64,000 bases of DNA from Sialis fuliginosa (GCA_961205875.1 OY540816.1:1984001-2048000); one strand, 5' to 3'; shown: positions 11,556-23,215, numbered from the stretch's first letter. Numbers and translations: made by a program. The notes: generated from the letters alone by a model not told the origin.

Positions 11556-12848
11556 TGAGCCGTTGATTTTGAAAGTGACCTAACTCCATTTTTCAAATTT
11601 TTTTTGTTGACTGTAGAACGTGTATAATTAGAAGTAAACTATCATAAAAGCAATTTTTGGTTAAATATATTCAAAGGAAAAAATTTGTTTGAACACATTA
11701 ATTTTCACAATTAATTTCAAGTTAAAAAGTTTATTTTGAAAGTGGCCTAACTCCACTTCATTATTAATAATGTTGTTTTATTTATCACAATAGCTGGAAA
11801 ACTTTCTATGGAAAATGTTTGGTACAAAAGTTTTAGGATTTGGCGGGGCAAACCCAATGAAGGTAACAATTTTGACCTTGAGTGGAGGTTTTAAGGTCAT
11901 TTTGGGGTCAGCAATTTTTTTTAAATAGAAACTTTGTTATTTTTTTGCAGATTTGTATTTTGCAAAAAAATCGAAATAACTTTTGTTTGAAAAGTTTTTT
12001 TTTTTTAATTTCAATTTTAACGTAATTAAAAAAAAATTTACATCAAAAAAATTTTTTTGTGATCAAAAATTTTGAAATTATTATCTTAAATGTTTGAGGA
12101 AAAATGCAGTTTAAAAAAATAATTTTTTTATAATTTCATAAATTTTTAAAGCAAAATTTTTTTTTAATGTTACAAAATTTAAAAAAAATATGTTAAAATT
12201 GAAATTTTTTATAAAACTTTTCAGATAAAAGTTATTTATTTTTTTCTGCAAAATACGAATCTTTAAAAAAATAAAAAAATTTCCGTTGAAAAAAAATTGT
12301 TGACCCCAAAATTACCTTCAAACCTCCACTCAAGGTCGAAATTGTTAACTCCATTGATTTTGACCCTCTAAATCCTGAAACTTTTGTACCAAATATTTTC
12401 GCTAAAAATCCATAGTTTTCCAGATATTAAACAATCTCAAGACTTAAAAATCACCTGTATACATACTTAGATTTCCTGAATTGCATAATTTTTTTAAGAG
12501 TTATAAAGAAATAATATAAATTAAAATGAGTGTTTTTTTTTTTTTATTTGAAGCACTAACTACAGAACTAACTACAAATGGAGTTGAGTTCTTTTAAATT
12601 AATAACAAACGTAATAGTTGATTTTGAAAGTGGCCTAACTCCATTTGTGGTAAAAAAACACATATTATTCATTTAATAATTGGGGTTATTTTAATAGTAA
12701 TTATAAATTTAATTACCTTAGAAACACTTAATCAATGTGGCACATTGATATCTTACACGTATATTTTTAATTTTATTGAAACGCAAACTCTTTAATATCT
12801 CAGTTTAAACATAAATGTAGTTAGGCCACTTTCAAAATCAACGGCTCA
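11556..12848. mobile_element. TA-flanked element with repeated subterminal motif and nested palindrome
   Basis: The ends TGAGCCGTTGATTTTGAAAG and its complement are flanked by TA (11554-11555 and 12849-12850). The motif TTTTGAAAGTGGCCTAACTC, or a one-base variant, occurs at about 11567, 11725 and 12617 on the plus strand and inverted at about 12818. Inside, a long inverted pair (about 11805-12020 and 12190-12425) includes the words GGTACAAAAGTTTTAGGATT and GACCTTGAGTGGAGGTTTTA. No transposase frame is present. The TA duplication fits several superfamilies, so I give no family. Confidence 0.6.
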
Positions 12849-12850
12849 TA

Positions 12851-14010
12851 TTTTAACTGTAATTCAAAATCAAAATTAATGATTTTTATTTACATCTGTT
12901 GTGCAGGTGAGCAGGTTGGGTGGCCAAGTTGAGTGAATTGTGCGGGTTGTTATTTCTAGCGGGCCTTTTGCTAGTGTTAATATAAGAATAAATACATTAC
13001 ACTAATCATTGGTTTAAATGTTCACCATTTTGAGACTCATTGGCCGATTGTCATCAAATTAAGCTGTTTTACACTTAACTGTGTCTATAGATTATGAATT
13101 ATGATTCACTTATGGCAGTAATCAAATATAATATCAACAAATATTTCTAATGTAGTACATTTAATTAAATAAGTGTCCAACACTGAGGTATCATCCAAGA
13201 TTGGTGCCAGTATCTTACTTATCTGTATTTGATTCAAGCAAGAGAAATACTGAACACTATTTACATGAGGTTTAAAAAATATTCAGCAATTTTCCGGGAA
13301 GGTTTATTGTTTATATTTCCAAAAAACATCGGATAATACTGTCATTATATATGTTTTTAAATTTTTATATTAAATTTTAAATAACGTCTAGAGTAGACAT
13401 ACACAAATTATATTATTCGTGTAAAAATAATGAAAACCAATGATTTAAATTAAAAATTATATACATATTATAATTGCTTTTTATATTAAACTAGGTGAAT
13501 ACTTGAGGTAAATTGTTTAAAAATAAGATGCATATTAGAATTTTAAAAGTATATAAACCCTTTTGCAACACCCGCGCAGCGCCTGGCAGTTCAGTATGCC
13601 TTTTTAAAACTAACCTTTTGAAAATGAACAGTCAAATAAATTGGATTTAGAGTATTTACACCAGTTTAATTTAATTTAATTGAAAACCTTCAAGCAAATT
13701 CGCCGCGGAACTTTTTTGGAAGGGGCCGATAAATTTTCCCAATATGCGGTTCGAATTTAAATTAGATAAATTGCAACAAACCAACCAAGTATTTATTTGA
13801 TTACGTCATTAGTTGAGATTTTCATTGTGGAAAATTCTACCCTCGGGAGATATTTCCGTGTGGGAATACGACTAAGAGCACAACATCCATTGTGAAGAGT
13901 TTCAGAATATCAAAAAGAAAATATCGGTGCCTTATTGCATAGATTTGGCTGATACTTTTGGAAAGTACATTCTATGTAACTTTTTACTTGATAAAGGAGT
14001 CATATAAAAG
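12851..14010. other. AT-rich stretch, only a repeat copy recognised
   Basis: Apart from the second copy of the direct repeat (13013-13235), I see no gene or clear element. A GC-richer patch near 13570-13590 (CCCGCGCAGCGCC) is isolated. Any copia sequence upstream of 14011 is not recognisable. Confidence 0.5.
13013..13235. repeat. Direct repeat copy 2 (copy 1 at 10286-10510)
   Basis: It starts TTTAAATGTTCACCATTTTG and continues with TTGGCCGATTGTCATCAAAT, matching the first copy at high identity for about 60 bases and then less well. Confidence 0.6.
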
Positions 14011-14307
14011 GCAGAATATTTTTAAGACTTGAAATAAAGTACGAAGGTGGAAACATAAAGATACATCAGACAGCGCAAGCAAGAATAATTCTAAAAAGAT
14101 TTAATTTTGCTGAATGTAATCCAGTATCAACACCAATGTTAAAGAATTCTGAAATAAAACAATTAGGAAAAGATGATGTAAATTTTCCATACAGACAAGC
14201 GGTGGTGGATTAATGTATCTGATGCTTGGGACAAAGCCGGACTTAGCATATAGTGTAGGAAACTTATCAAGATCGCTGGAAAAACCATCTACAAAAGACA
14301 TACCAAG
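14011..14307 (+). pseudogene. pol (copia, partial): Ty1/copia pol fragment 1: reverse transcriptase C-terminal part
   Basis: The frame opens with AEYFLRLEI, the counterpart of the copia YFLGLEI motif just after the RT palm. It continues through QARIILKRFNF and CNPVSTPML, then after a one-base shift near 14200 reads GLMYLMLGTKPDLAYSVG and the end of the RT connection. Copia elements normally have gag, protease and integrase upstream, but none is recognisable to the left, so the element is 5'-truncated. The fragment is cut at 14308 by an hAT-like insertion and resumes after 15557. It is non-functional because of the shift and the insertions. Recognition of the domain is strong. Confidence 0.85.
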
Positions 14308-15549
14308 TAGGGCATGTAAACCGGTTTTAACCGAAACCGGTTAACCGGTTTTTTGTTAAAAATTACCAAAATCGTAAAACCGGGTTTTTCCCGAAAAACC
14401 GAAAGTCAATTATATATTATTTTTTTTGTTTCTTTAAGTGATAAATAATTTTATTTTTTTACTGTTATTCATGAAGTATTTATGTTGTGAATTTATTTAA
14501 ATTAAAAAAGGGGGACATCTATAAAATAATGCGTAATGTGTAAATAAAAATATTATAGCGGAGTAAATGGAATTTGAGGGTCATTCCTGAAGTATATAAT
14601 AATATGTTAATAAAGGAGATTATACCATTTCAAGTTCAAATTTAGAATAATAAATTTCAAATTGAGAATTGTAAATTCCACATTTGAGATGAAAATAAAT
14701 AAACAATTTATTTCAATATAATATAATGTTTTATAAAACAAAATATATTTGCTATAGCTGCAATTATGGCCTCCACATACTATCACGAGCTCCTGATGAA
14801 TTATTGGTGAACCCCATAAGAAATTTTTTCTTGTCCAGCCTTTTTTTCGGTCATTCAATTAATAATTTAAATACGTAAATATACCATTCATTGATTTTTA
14901 TTTTTGCTTGCCGGACCAGATCCCCCTTAGTCCTAAACTCCCAGGCTAGAGCCTTGTATAGGGTTGCAATTATTATTTAACTTATTATTGTTACGAATAT
15001 TTTTTAATTAAGTTAACATATATCAAATATTTTTAATTTCTTAATTTTATTTAAAATCTGGCCCTCAATTATTTACTATTGTCCAAATTAACAAATCATA
15101 ATTAATGCATCATATATATTATATATCATGAGTGATATAATTAACAATAATTATTGTGATAATTTCTCGTACAATATTTTTTAGCTACTGTAAACGAAAC
15201 TCAGTTTGAGTCATAAATACTGTCTTCACCTAGATCACTTTTAATACTAGCTTTTAAACTAACTTTACTAATTTAAAATTAATAGTTCCCAATTTGCAGT
15301 TGATAAGTCCCAATTTGAAATTGATTATTTACAGTTTGAAATTGAATAGTCTCAATTTGAACTTGAAAAAGTATAGTTAAATACATAAGTTTTATTTTTT
15401 TAATATTAAATTATTATTTTATTTAAATAGTTTAAAACATTTTTTAAACTTAATTGAAAAACCCGACTAAAAACCGGTTAACCGGTTTTTCACTTTATGA
15501 AAAACCGAAAACCGGTTTTTGAAATTTTATCGGGTTTTTGTATGCCCTA
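14308..15549. mobile_element. hAT-like element copy A inserted in copia pol
   Basis: The ends are TAGGGCATG and CATGCCCTA-type (here TATGCCCTA), preceded by ATACCAAG (14300-14307) and followed by ATATCAAG (15550-15557). That is an 8-bp target duplication with one mismatch. Subterminal regions are rich in the word AACCGGTT and its relatives on both sides, giving imperfect inverted arms of roughly 90 bases. The 83-codon frame inside (14607-14858 on the minus strand) is also present in copy B but resembles no transposase I know. The size is 1242 bp, so the element is non-autonomous. The 8-bp duplication points to hAT. Confidence 0.75.
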
Positions 15550-15557
15550 ATATCAAG

Positions 15558-15868
15558 GTTAAAAAGAGTACTACGATACACAGCAGGTACAGTTGATGTA
15601 GGTATAACTTATCGTCTCAATACTGGAGTGTTACAGTGATGCAGATTTTGGAGGATGTACAAATACAGGGCGATCGACATCAGGAGTAGTTATTACGTAT
15701 GCAGGAGTAGCGGTGTCGTGGTTAAGCCAAAGACAGGCAATAGTTGCTACATCAACAACCGAAGCTGAGATTATAGCAGCTAATGAAGCGACTAAGGAAA
15801 TAATATGGTTGAGGAGATTGTTTGAAGGAATAATTACTTTGAGACATATTCCAGTTCTCCAAGTAGAC
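15558..15868 (+). pseudogene. pol (copia, partial): Ty1/copia pol fragment 2: RNase H, first part
   Basis: This continues the copia frame after hAT copy A. It encodes KRVLRYTAGTVDVGITYR, then after a one-base shift near 15637 YSDADFGGC with the first catalytic Asp of RNase H. It continues as RSTSGVVITYAGVAVSWLSQ and TSTTEAEIIAA with the catalytic Glu, and ends in QVD at 15868. The QVD should run into the conserved D-N-S/T motif. That motif is split here by hAT copy B and resumes at 17134. At least two frameshifts make it inactive. Confidence 0.85.
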
Positions 15869-17125
15869 TAGGGCATACAAAAACCCGATAAAATTTCAAA
15901 AACCGGTTTTCGGTTTTTCATAAAGTGAAAAACCGGCTAACCGGTTTTTAGTCGGGTTTTTCAATTAAGTTTAAAAAATGTTTTAAACTATTTAAATAAA
16001 ATAATATTTTAATATTAAAAAAATAAAACTTATTTAACTATACCTTTTCAAGTTCAAATTGAGACTATTCAATTTCAAATTGGGAATAATCAATTTCAAA
16101 ATTGAGACTAATCAATTTCAAACTGTAAATAATCAATTTCAAATTGGGACTTATCAACTGCAAATTGGAAACTATTAATTTTAAATTAGTAAAGTTAGTT
16201 TAAAAGCTAGTATTAAAAGTGATCTAGGTGAAGACAGTATTTATGACTCAAACTGAGTTTCGTTTACAGTAGCTATAAAATATTGTACGAGAAAATATCA
16301 CAATAATTATTGTTAATTATATCACTCATGATATATAATATATATGATGCATTAATTATAATTTGTTAATTTGGACAATAGTAAATACTTGAGGGCCTGA
16401 TTTTAAATAAAATTAAGAAATTAAAAATATTTAATATATGTTAACTTAATTAATAAATAATAATTGCAACCCTATACAAGGCTCTAGCCTGGGAGTCTAG
16501 GATTAAGGGGGATCTGGCCCAGCGAGCAAAAATAAAAATCAGCGAATGGTATATTTACGTATTTAAATTATTAATTGAATGACCGAAAAAAAGGCTGGAC
16601 AAGAAAAAATTTCTTATGGGGTTCGCCAATAATTCAACAGGAGCTCGTGATAGTATGTGGAGGTCATAATTGCAGCTATAGCAAATATATTTTGTTTTAT
16701 AAAACATTATATTATATTGAAATAAATTGTTTATTTATTTTCATCTCAAATGTGGAATTTACAATTCTCAATTTGAAATTTATTATTCTAAATTTGAACT
16801 TGAAATGGTATAATCTCCTTTATTAACATATTATTATATACTTCAGGAATGACCCTCAAATTCCATTTACTCCGCTATAATATTTTTATTTACACATTAC
16901 GCGTTATTTTATAGATGTCCCCCTTTTTTAATTTAAATAAATTCACAACATAAATACTTCATGAATAACAGTAAAAAATTAAACTTATTTGTCACTTAAA
17001 GAAACAAAAATATATATATATAATTGACTTTCGGTTTTTCGGGAAAAACCCGGTTTTACGGTTTTGGTAAATTTTAACAAAAAACCGGTTAACCGGTGTC
17101 GGTTAAAACCGGTTTACATGCCCTA
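15869..17125. mobile_element. hAT-like element copy B, inverted relative to copy A
   Basis: The ends are TAGGGCATAC and CATGCCCTA, flanked by a perfect 8-bp target duplication AAGTAGAC (15861-15868 and 17126-17133). Its sequence is the reverse complement of copy A over nearly the full length, with small indels (for example an AT dinucleotide expansion near 17013). Its size is 1257 bp. It carries the same 83-codon frame at 16575-16826, here on the plus strand. The insertion site is the VDN motif of copia RNase H. Confidence 0.85.
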
Positions 17126-17133
17126 AAGTAGAC

Positions 17134-17346
17134 AATTCGACAGCAGTAAGGCTAGCTCAGAATCCCGAACTTCATAGAAGAACTAAACATATATCAATCA
17201 AACATTTTTTCATTCGTGAAAATATAGCTGGAGGAAGTTTGAATATACAAAGGGTTTCAAGCGAAGAGCAGCTAGCGGATGTGATGACTAAGGCATTGCC
17301 TAGAGTACGGCTAAATATTTTCAGCCATAAAATGGGACTTTTGTAA
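17134..17346 (+). pseudogene. pol (copia, partial): Ty1/copia pol fragment 3: RNase H C-terminus
   Basis: After the hAT duplication the frame reads NSTAVRLAQNPELHRRTKHI and then IKHFFIRENI, SEEQLADVMTKALPRV and NIFSHKMGLL, ending at TAA near 17344. These are the classical copia C-terminal signatures (NPE.H.RTKHI, QLADI.TK.L). This third piece itself has no stop and could have been the intact end of pol before the insertions. It is followed by a purine-rich stretch and a candidate LTR. Confidence 0.85.
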
Positions 17347-17389
17347 TTTTAACTTTATTTAACAAAGGCAAAGAGGCAAAACAGGAAAC

Positions 17390-17548
17390 TGTAGTGCTAA
17401 AGAAGTTTTGGACCGATAGATGGCGCAAGTATACAAGCGAACAAGTGTCAAATAGTTTTTCAAGTAAAACGAACGGTTGAACAATTACAATAAATTAATA
17501 AGCAGTGTATTTATAATGTATATTATGTAAAACTCAATAAATCTAACA
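17390..17548 (+). repeat. Candidate copia LTR (3')
   Basis: About 45 bases after the pol stop, a purine-rich run (AGGCAAAGAGGCAAAACAGG) precedes TGTAGTGC. The segment closes with AATCTAACA, giving TG...CA ends over 159 bp, a plausible size for a short copia LTR. It contains AATAAA-like words. No 5' LTR remains to compare with, so the borders are inference. Confidence 0.4.
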
Positions 17549-17555
17549 GTTAAAA

Positions 17556-17775
17556 GATAAAACACCGACAAAAATGTGGTATGGACATAAACCAGATATT
17601 TCTAAATTAAGAATTTTTGGATGTGCAGCATATCTACATATTCCAAAAAAAAATTTATTCAAAAACTAAAAAAAATTCATTTCATGTTGGGTATGCGCCA
17701 AATGGCTATCGTTTGTGGGATACAGAAAATAACAAAATAATCATTGGACGAGAACTTAAAAAGTCAAGGTGCCAG
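17556..17775 (+). pseudogene. pol (copia, partial): Ty1/copia integrase C-terminal fragment
   Basis: The frame reads TPTKMWYGHKPDISKLRIFG and CAAYLHIPKK, the well-known copia integrase end (TP.E.W.G.KP....R.FGC.AY..IP). After a shift in an A-rich run near 17650-17670 it reads VGYAPNGYRLWDTENNKIII. This domain should precede RT and RNase H, yet here it follows them, so it belongs either to a second copia copy into which the first inserted, or to a rearrangement. Stops and shifts make it a pseudogene. Confidence 0.75.
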
Positions 17776-18680
17776 TCGGTACTTGGGTGCAATTTTTTTT
17801 ACAAAGATGTTAAAAAAATGAGGCAACGAACTTTTAGCAGCCCGTCAGATATGCTTACCATCTTGTAAAATAATGCCCCTTATGCAAATATACCGGGTTT
17901 CCAGCGGATTATTTCCAAAATAACGAATTTTCAGAAAAATGTTTCAGACAAAAGTTTCATGGTTTCGAGAGAGCTAAATATTGACATTATGGGTTGACCT
18001 TGAAAAAGTCACCTTGATGAGTTTCTAGGTTCAACTTTTAACTAATTTAAGAGATAAAATAAACAACTTTTGCTTGAAATATTTTTTCTGGAAATATCCA
18101 TTTTTATGATAAGAAGCAAACCAAAGAGACATTTCCGAATTTTCCATAATTTTTTACTCTAAAATTACTAATTTAAAAAAATAATCACAAGAAGTAAAAA
18201 GTGCTTAGATTTAAGCATAGATTCTCACATTTTTTTATTTGTACTTCAATTTTTTCCCAAAATTTCAGAATTTTTTTTTACATGTTTAGATTGTTATAAA
18301 AAAATAAAGCAACTGTTAGGATGTTAGATACTATTATTTTCATGTTCAGGAAACATAAATCTATTGATTAAAAAAGATTTTTAACGAGCGGCTATAATTA
18401 CATCGGTCATTTTTTTTAAGTGTTTAGATTGTTATAAAAAATAATGCAACTATTAAGGCGTCAGATATTTATATGGCGATTAATAAAATAACAAAATTAA
18501 CAAATTTTATAAAGATCTATTTTTTTTACATAACTGACGGGCTGCCTTATCTAAAGGTAGCGTCCTTGGATCATGGGACCCATTTATCTGAGTTCTCTAT
18601 ATCCCAATTAACAAATTTCAAAACAAATTTTGCGGGCTGCTATGATGACCAAATTTGGTCGCTGCCTCCAGATCTTCTAT
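17776..18680. other. AT-rich stretch with a ~135-bp direct duplication
   Basis: The words TGTTTAGATTGTTATAAAAAA and GCAACT at about 18283-18340 recur at about 18420-18460. I see no gene in this stretch. The open frame near 18473-18766 has no recognisable similarity and overlaps an inverted repeat. Confidence 0.5.
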
Positions 18681-18685
18681 TAAAA

Positions 18686-19380
18686 AAAAAATCTAAATTT
18701 GAAAATTCGAGAAAATGGCACTTTTTAAAGCTAAATAACTATGGTGGAGTCCAGATAAAAATCTGAAAATTTAGCCCATAGTAGTACTACATAATATTAA
18801 TGTACTAAAAATTTTGAGATTGAGACTTAATTACAAGCAATAATATTGAGAGAACAAAAATGCATATTATTTGAAGCGTTGTGTTTTTGATTCAATAATA
18901 ATTTAAACATGTTATATCACTGTTAAGTTATTTTAAGTAACTATGTATGTATATGTGTTATAATTTTTTAAAGCTGATATGATTTTCTACCAATAAAAAA
19001 ATATACAGGGCATACCCTACGAAAAGGAAAATTTTACGTCAACCGAAAGTGACAGAAAATAAATTAAATAAGATTTTAAAAATATTCGGAAAAATAAAAA
19101 TCTTCCTTTATATAACCATTCTTCTATTTCCAATAATAAACAAAATAATAATAGTGACTATATTAAAATTGACACTCTGTATTTACATATTATTATGAAC
19201 TCCCATATTGTGCTTGCAATACTACTGTTTTTAGTTAAATCTAAATCTCAAAATTTTTAGTACAATAATACCATTATGTAGTATTACTATGGGCTAAATT
19301 TTTAGGTTTTTATCTGCTCCCCACCAAAGTTATTTAGCTTTGAAAAGTGCAATTTTCTCGACCTTTCAAATTTTAATTTC
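18686..19380. mobile_element. Foldback element
   Basis: The left arm at about 18686-18833 contains TTTAGCCCATAGTAGTACTA and ACTAAAAATTTTGAGATT. The right arm at about 19238-19372 contains the complements (AATCTCAAAATTTTTAGT, TAGTATTACTATGGGCTAAA). Arms are about 140 bases with mismatches, around a loop of roughly 400 bases. Non-coding; ends are approximate. Confidence 0.6.
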
Positions 19381-19389
19381 CGTTCGATC

Positions 19390-20330
19390 AAATGTTCTTC
19401 GAACAAATTTCCTAGAACCATATCTTATATTCTATTTTATAGTAAATATCTATAAAGATCTTTATAGTACGATAAACACCCCAAACTTAAAATTTCATTT
19501 ATTTAACAAATCACTGAAAACGAAACTTTTGTAAAGAATCTACATATCACAAAATTATCATTCCAGATTAATTTGACGTTTTATGTATGAAAACTGAGCA
19601 GTATTTCAATTTTAGATACAAACATATTTTATGAAATTGTTTGAGGAAAAACTTAGAGGAATTAGAGGTGGTATGATTGAACGCTAGTAGTGTAGTCCCA
19701 CTGGTGGCAGGGGGGCAGTGAAAGATATACCCTGGTTCTATCTCAAGATGTGTCAACAGAAATAGAATCATCATAATATATAGTCTCATGTGACCGACCT
19801 TATTGTGGCGGAGTGGCCAAGAATAAGACAGAGTGAGTAAGATAGTGCGTGAATGTGAGTGAGTGATAAAGAGAGGAAATGAAAGATAGATGGATCGATA
19901 TTTACGCGAAAAATTTAGAAGCTGTAAAATGTAGGATCTCTAGCAATTTGAATTTAGTGGAATTCTCACATAGTAGTAGTCGAATGCTGAAGATTGGACT
20001 TTGATAAATGGAATTCTATTAGAATATGTTAAGATTTATTTTATGTAGGTAAATACATATATTTTATATGTCATTATTAAATGCCGGATTATATGCAAAT
20101 GCATGTATTTGCATATTTCAACAAACAGACTTTTCACATTTTATTATTATTTTCTCTTATTTTTGCATATTTCTTACAATTTTGGTAGATTTTTTTTTTA
20201 TATATATATTTTTGGCCTCATTTTTTATATACAGCCAGTTACATCACACCCCTCACCGAACAGGGATTACTGTTAGGAAGGGGACTTGCCCCGGGGAATT
20301 TTGGTAGATAAATGACCAAAAACAAATACA
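19390..20330. other. AT-rich stretch, nothing recognised
   Basis: No gene, tandem array or clear inverted repeat was seen. A purine-rich run with GAGTGAG words lies at about 19825-19890. Confidence 0.5.
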
Positions 20331-20335
20331 ACAAG

Positions 20336-20429
20336 CTTGGGGTGGGGTGAGACCCTTTAGGTCCACACAATCAACTTCCCAACACAGTATGATTATAAAT
20401 ACTTGAATACTGATTATTTATTGTTTCCC
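20336..20429. repeat. Dispersed repeat, copy 2 (copy 1 at 7597-7662)
   Basis: GTGGGGTGAGACCCTTTAGG and GTCCACACAATCAACTTCCC match the first copy closely. The TATTTATTGTTTCC end is displaced by an extra segment. Confidence 0.7.
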
Positions 20430-20940
20430 TATTAGTATAGGAGCCAGCTGCAAAATCGGTGTAGATTTAACAACCGTCTACCGTTGTGGTTTTTTTGAAG
20501 TACTCACTCAGACAAAGCTCAGACGATGAGTCCGGTCCACCAGTTTGTAGGGATTTTATAGATAGGGCCCACGAAAACTACGCACAAAAAAATCACGTAA
20601 CAACCGTTTCAATGAGACGGTTGCTTATAGTAGACCCCAATTAAAGATGTTTTGGATATACGGCAGAAATTTTTGCGTAGGGGTTTAATTACAGGGGCCT
20701 CTCAAAATTTCGACCCAAAAAAATCAGATAACAACCGGACAAGACCTGGTGCAAAATGTTTATTTGGACGTATACTTACATAAAAATATAATGGCAGAAT
20801 TTTTTATATAGGGACTTTGGTGCTATAGGCCTACAAATGGCCAGAATTGGGCCCCAATCTTAAAAATGCTGTAAAATCTAAAATACCGAATGAAAATTTC
20901 TGCCGTCCATACCTTTGTTATGAACTATAAAATAGATATA

Positions 20941-21407
20941 TATCCATGGCAGAAGTTTTTATTCATGCAGTTCCCCCTCCCAGCTCCCCCAAAAGATAAA
21001 TTTGGGTTAGTAATAAAATGCACTAAAAAAATCATAACAAATAGACCTATAGAGGCTTATAAACTTATAAAATGATAATATATTATTGTATGTAATGTTA
21101 GACACCCCCCGTGCTCCCCCCACACCCCCAAGGGAAAATTTGGGTTAGTAATAAAATTAGCTAAAAAATCATTACAATTAGGTCTATAATTGCTTATGAA
21201 CTTTTAAAATGATAATATATTATTGAATGAGGGGAGGCACGGAGGGTGTCTTACATTACACACAATAATATATTATCATTTTATAAGTTTATAAGCCTCT
21301 ATAGGCCTATTTGTTATGATTTTTTTAGTGCATTTTATTACTAACCCAAATTTACTTTTTGGGGGAGCTGGGAGGGGGAACTGCATGAATAAAAACTTCT
21401 GCCATGG
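20941..21407. mobile_element. Foldback element with ~175-bp arms
   Basis: The left arm is 20941-21119 and the right arm is 21231-21407. Paired words include CCATGGCAGAAGTTTTTATT, TTTGGGTTAGTAATAAAATG and ATAATATATTATTG. The loop of about 110 bases repeats part of the arm in direct orientation (GGGTTAGTAATAAAATTAGC). Homology of the arms is high. Non-coding. Confidence 0.75.
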
Positions 21408-21687
21408 GTTGAATTTCGAAAAATTCTTTCTTTCAGATCATATTTACGTCAAGACGCTTCGATTGGCGCCCCAATGAAGTCAATCGCTTTTTTCATTTGC
21501 GAGATTTTGTGAACGTAAAAAATGACACGCACATACGTATATACAAACTCACACACACACAGACATCTTTCTAAAAATAGTGTAAATATACTATAGTCCA
21601 GGCTGTGGAGGCTAAAACAGATTATTTTTGCGTACAGTTTTAATACTTACAAGATATGTTACAAAAGTGGTGTAGAATAATATCCTA

Positions 21688-21968
21688 ATGTCCGGTATTA
21701 ATTCTGTACTAGTATCTATGGATTAGCTATGGGATTTAGAGCAGTGACAATTCAACTAATTGTAACACAGTTGGAATCTTTCACCGTACAAAATAATTTT
21801 CATAATATCACCACTGTTTTAATACCGTTGGTATTTACCTACAACGCGTACGCGAAACTTGTCAAAGTCTTCAATAAACTCCAAAAGAACTGTCATATAA
21901 GTTTGATATCTCATTTGAAAGTGCTTGCTAACCAGCAAATTTGCTAACTCCTTTATAATACCGGACAT
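21688..21968. mobile_element. Short TIR element (MITE candidate)
   Basis: ATGTCCGGTAT at 21688-21698 is matched by ATACCGGACAT at 21958-21968. The 11-bp inverted ends enclose about 280 bases of non-coding sequence. The evidence is limited to the ends. Confidence 0.4.
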
Positions 21969-22189
21969 AAGTTTGCTCCGATTTTGGTTGTCCGCGACAG
22001 GAGTTATTCATGGTTCAATTGCAAAATTCTTAAGATTTTCTGATTTTTGTTAAATAACGGTCTAATAAGTATTATACAAAAAAAAGTTTTGAATAAAAGT
22101 TATTCGCTACAAAATTCTCTACAACCTTCATTTTGAAAAAAATTAAAGCTGTAATAACTAATAAAGGCATAAAGGTTACCGTTTTTAAA

Positions 22190-23215
22190 GACCTCTGGAA
22201 AATAGACTTTCAGAACATTCACTTGTTTTATTAAATTGTTAATAATAGAATCATGCTTGTCTTTGATTAACAACAAAAGTTTTTGTAAAATCTTTATTTT
22301 TGTACAACTGTTTGTATGTATTCTCAAAGACTTATATAATCGGTTCCCACCATAAAAAAGTAAAAAATTTCATTTCTTTGGCAAATACTAAAATCTTATT
22401 GTTGAGTTTTTTTTAATTTTAAACCAATTCATAGAACCAGAAATATTTAAAAACATAGTAGCCAAGAACCTGCTCTAAATAATTATTTATTTATTGGTGA
22501 AAACTGCATTAAAATCGGTTCAGTAGTTTTCGAGATTTTAAAAGATACAAAAATAAGTTTCTCTTTATGTAAAATTAATTGTATAAACAATCAATTTTTA
22601 TAAAAATTGTGTAGTGTGTAATATACATTAAATAACTCAAAAAGTACTGAACCGATTTTAATGCGGTTTTCACCAATAGATAAATAATTATTCAGAGCAG
22701 GTCCTTGGCTATTATTTTTTTTAATATTTCTGGTTCTATGAAACAATTGAATTGGTTTAAAATAATAAAAACTCCACAATAGTTACGATTTATGATTTAT
22801 GATTACTGAATTCATTCATTCTCAAATATTACAAAATTATAACTATTTTAACATAAATACAAAAACAAACAAAAATATGTGAAGTAATATATCAAATAAT
22901 ACTTATTTTTGAGGTGATTCGGGGCATTGAGTCATAAATGCACTTGGAACGAAACAAATTGGACAATTTTCTATGTCGTACATGTACTTGATGTTACGAT
23001 TTGCCAAAGAATTGAAAAATTGTACTTTTTAATGGTGGGAATCGATTATTTAAGTCTTTGAGAACACATACAAACAGTTGTACAAAAATAAAGGTTTTAC
23101 AAAAACTTTTATTGTTAATCAAAGACAAGCATGATTCCATTATTAACAATTTAATAAAACAAAAACTGTTGAATGTTCTGTACCACAGAATGTTTATTAT
23201 CCAGAGGTCATATCA
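22190..23215. mobile_element. Nested foldback element
   Basis: The outer arms (about 22190-22385 and 23000-23215) share AAAGACAAGCATGATTC, TTTGTACAACTGTTTGTATG and ATGGTGGGAA words in opposite orientation. The inner arms (about 22402-22540 and 22640-22775) share GAACCAGAAATATT, CCAAGAACCTGCTCT and ACTGAACCGATTTTAATGC. The whole could fold back over about 1 kb. The open frames on either arm are copies of each other and not convincing genes. Confidence 0.7.

Noticed and set aside
18473..18766. 97-codon frame as a host gene
   Set aside because: Half of it lies in the arm of a foldback element and I recognise no similarity.
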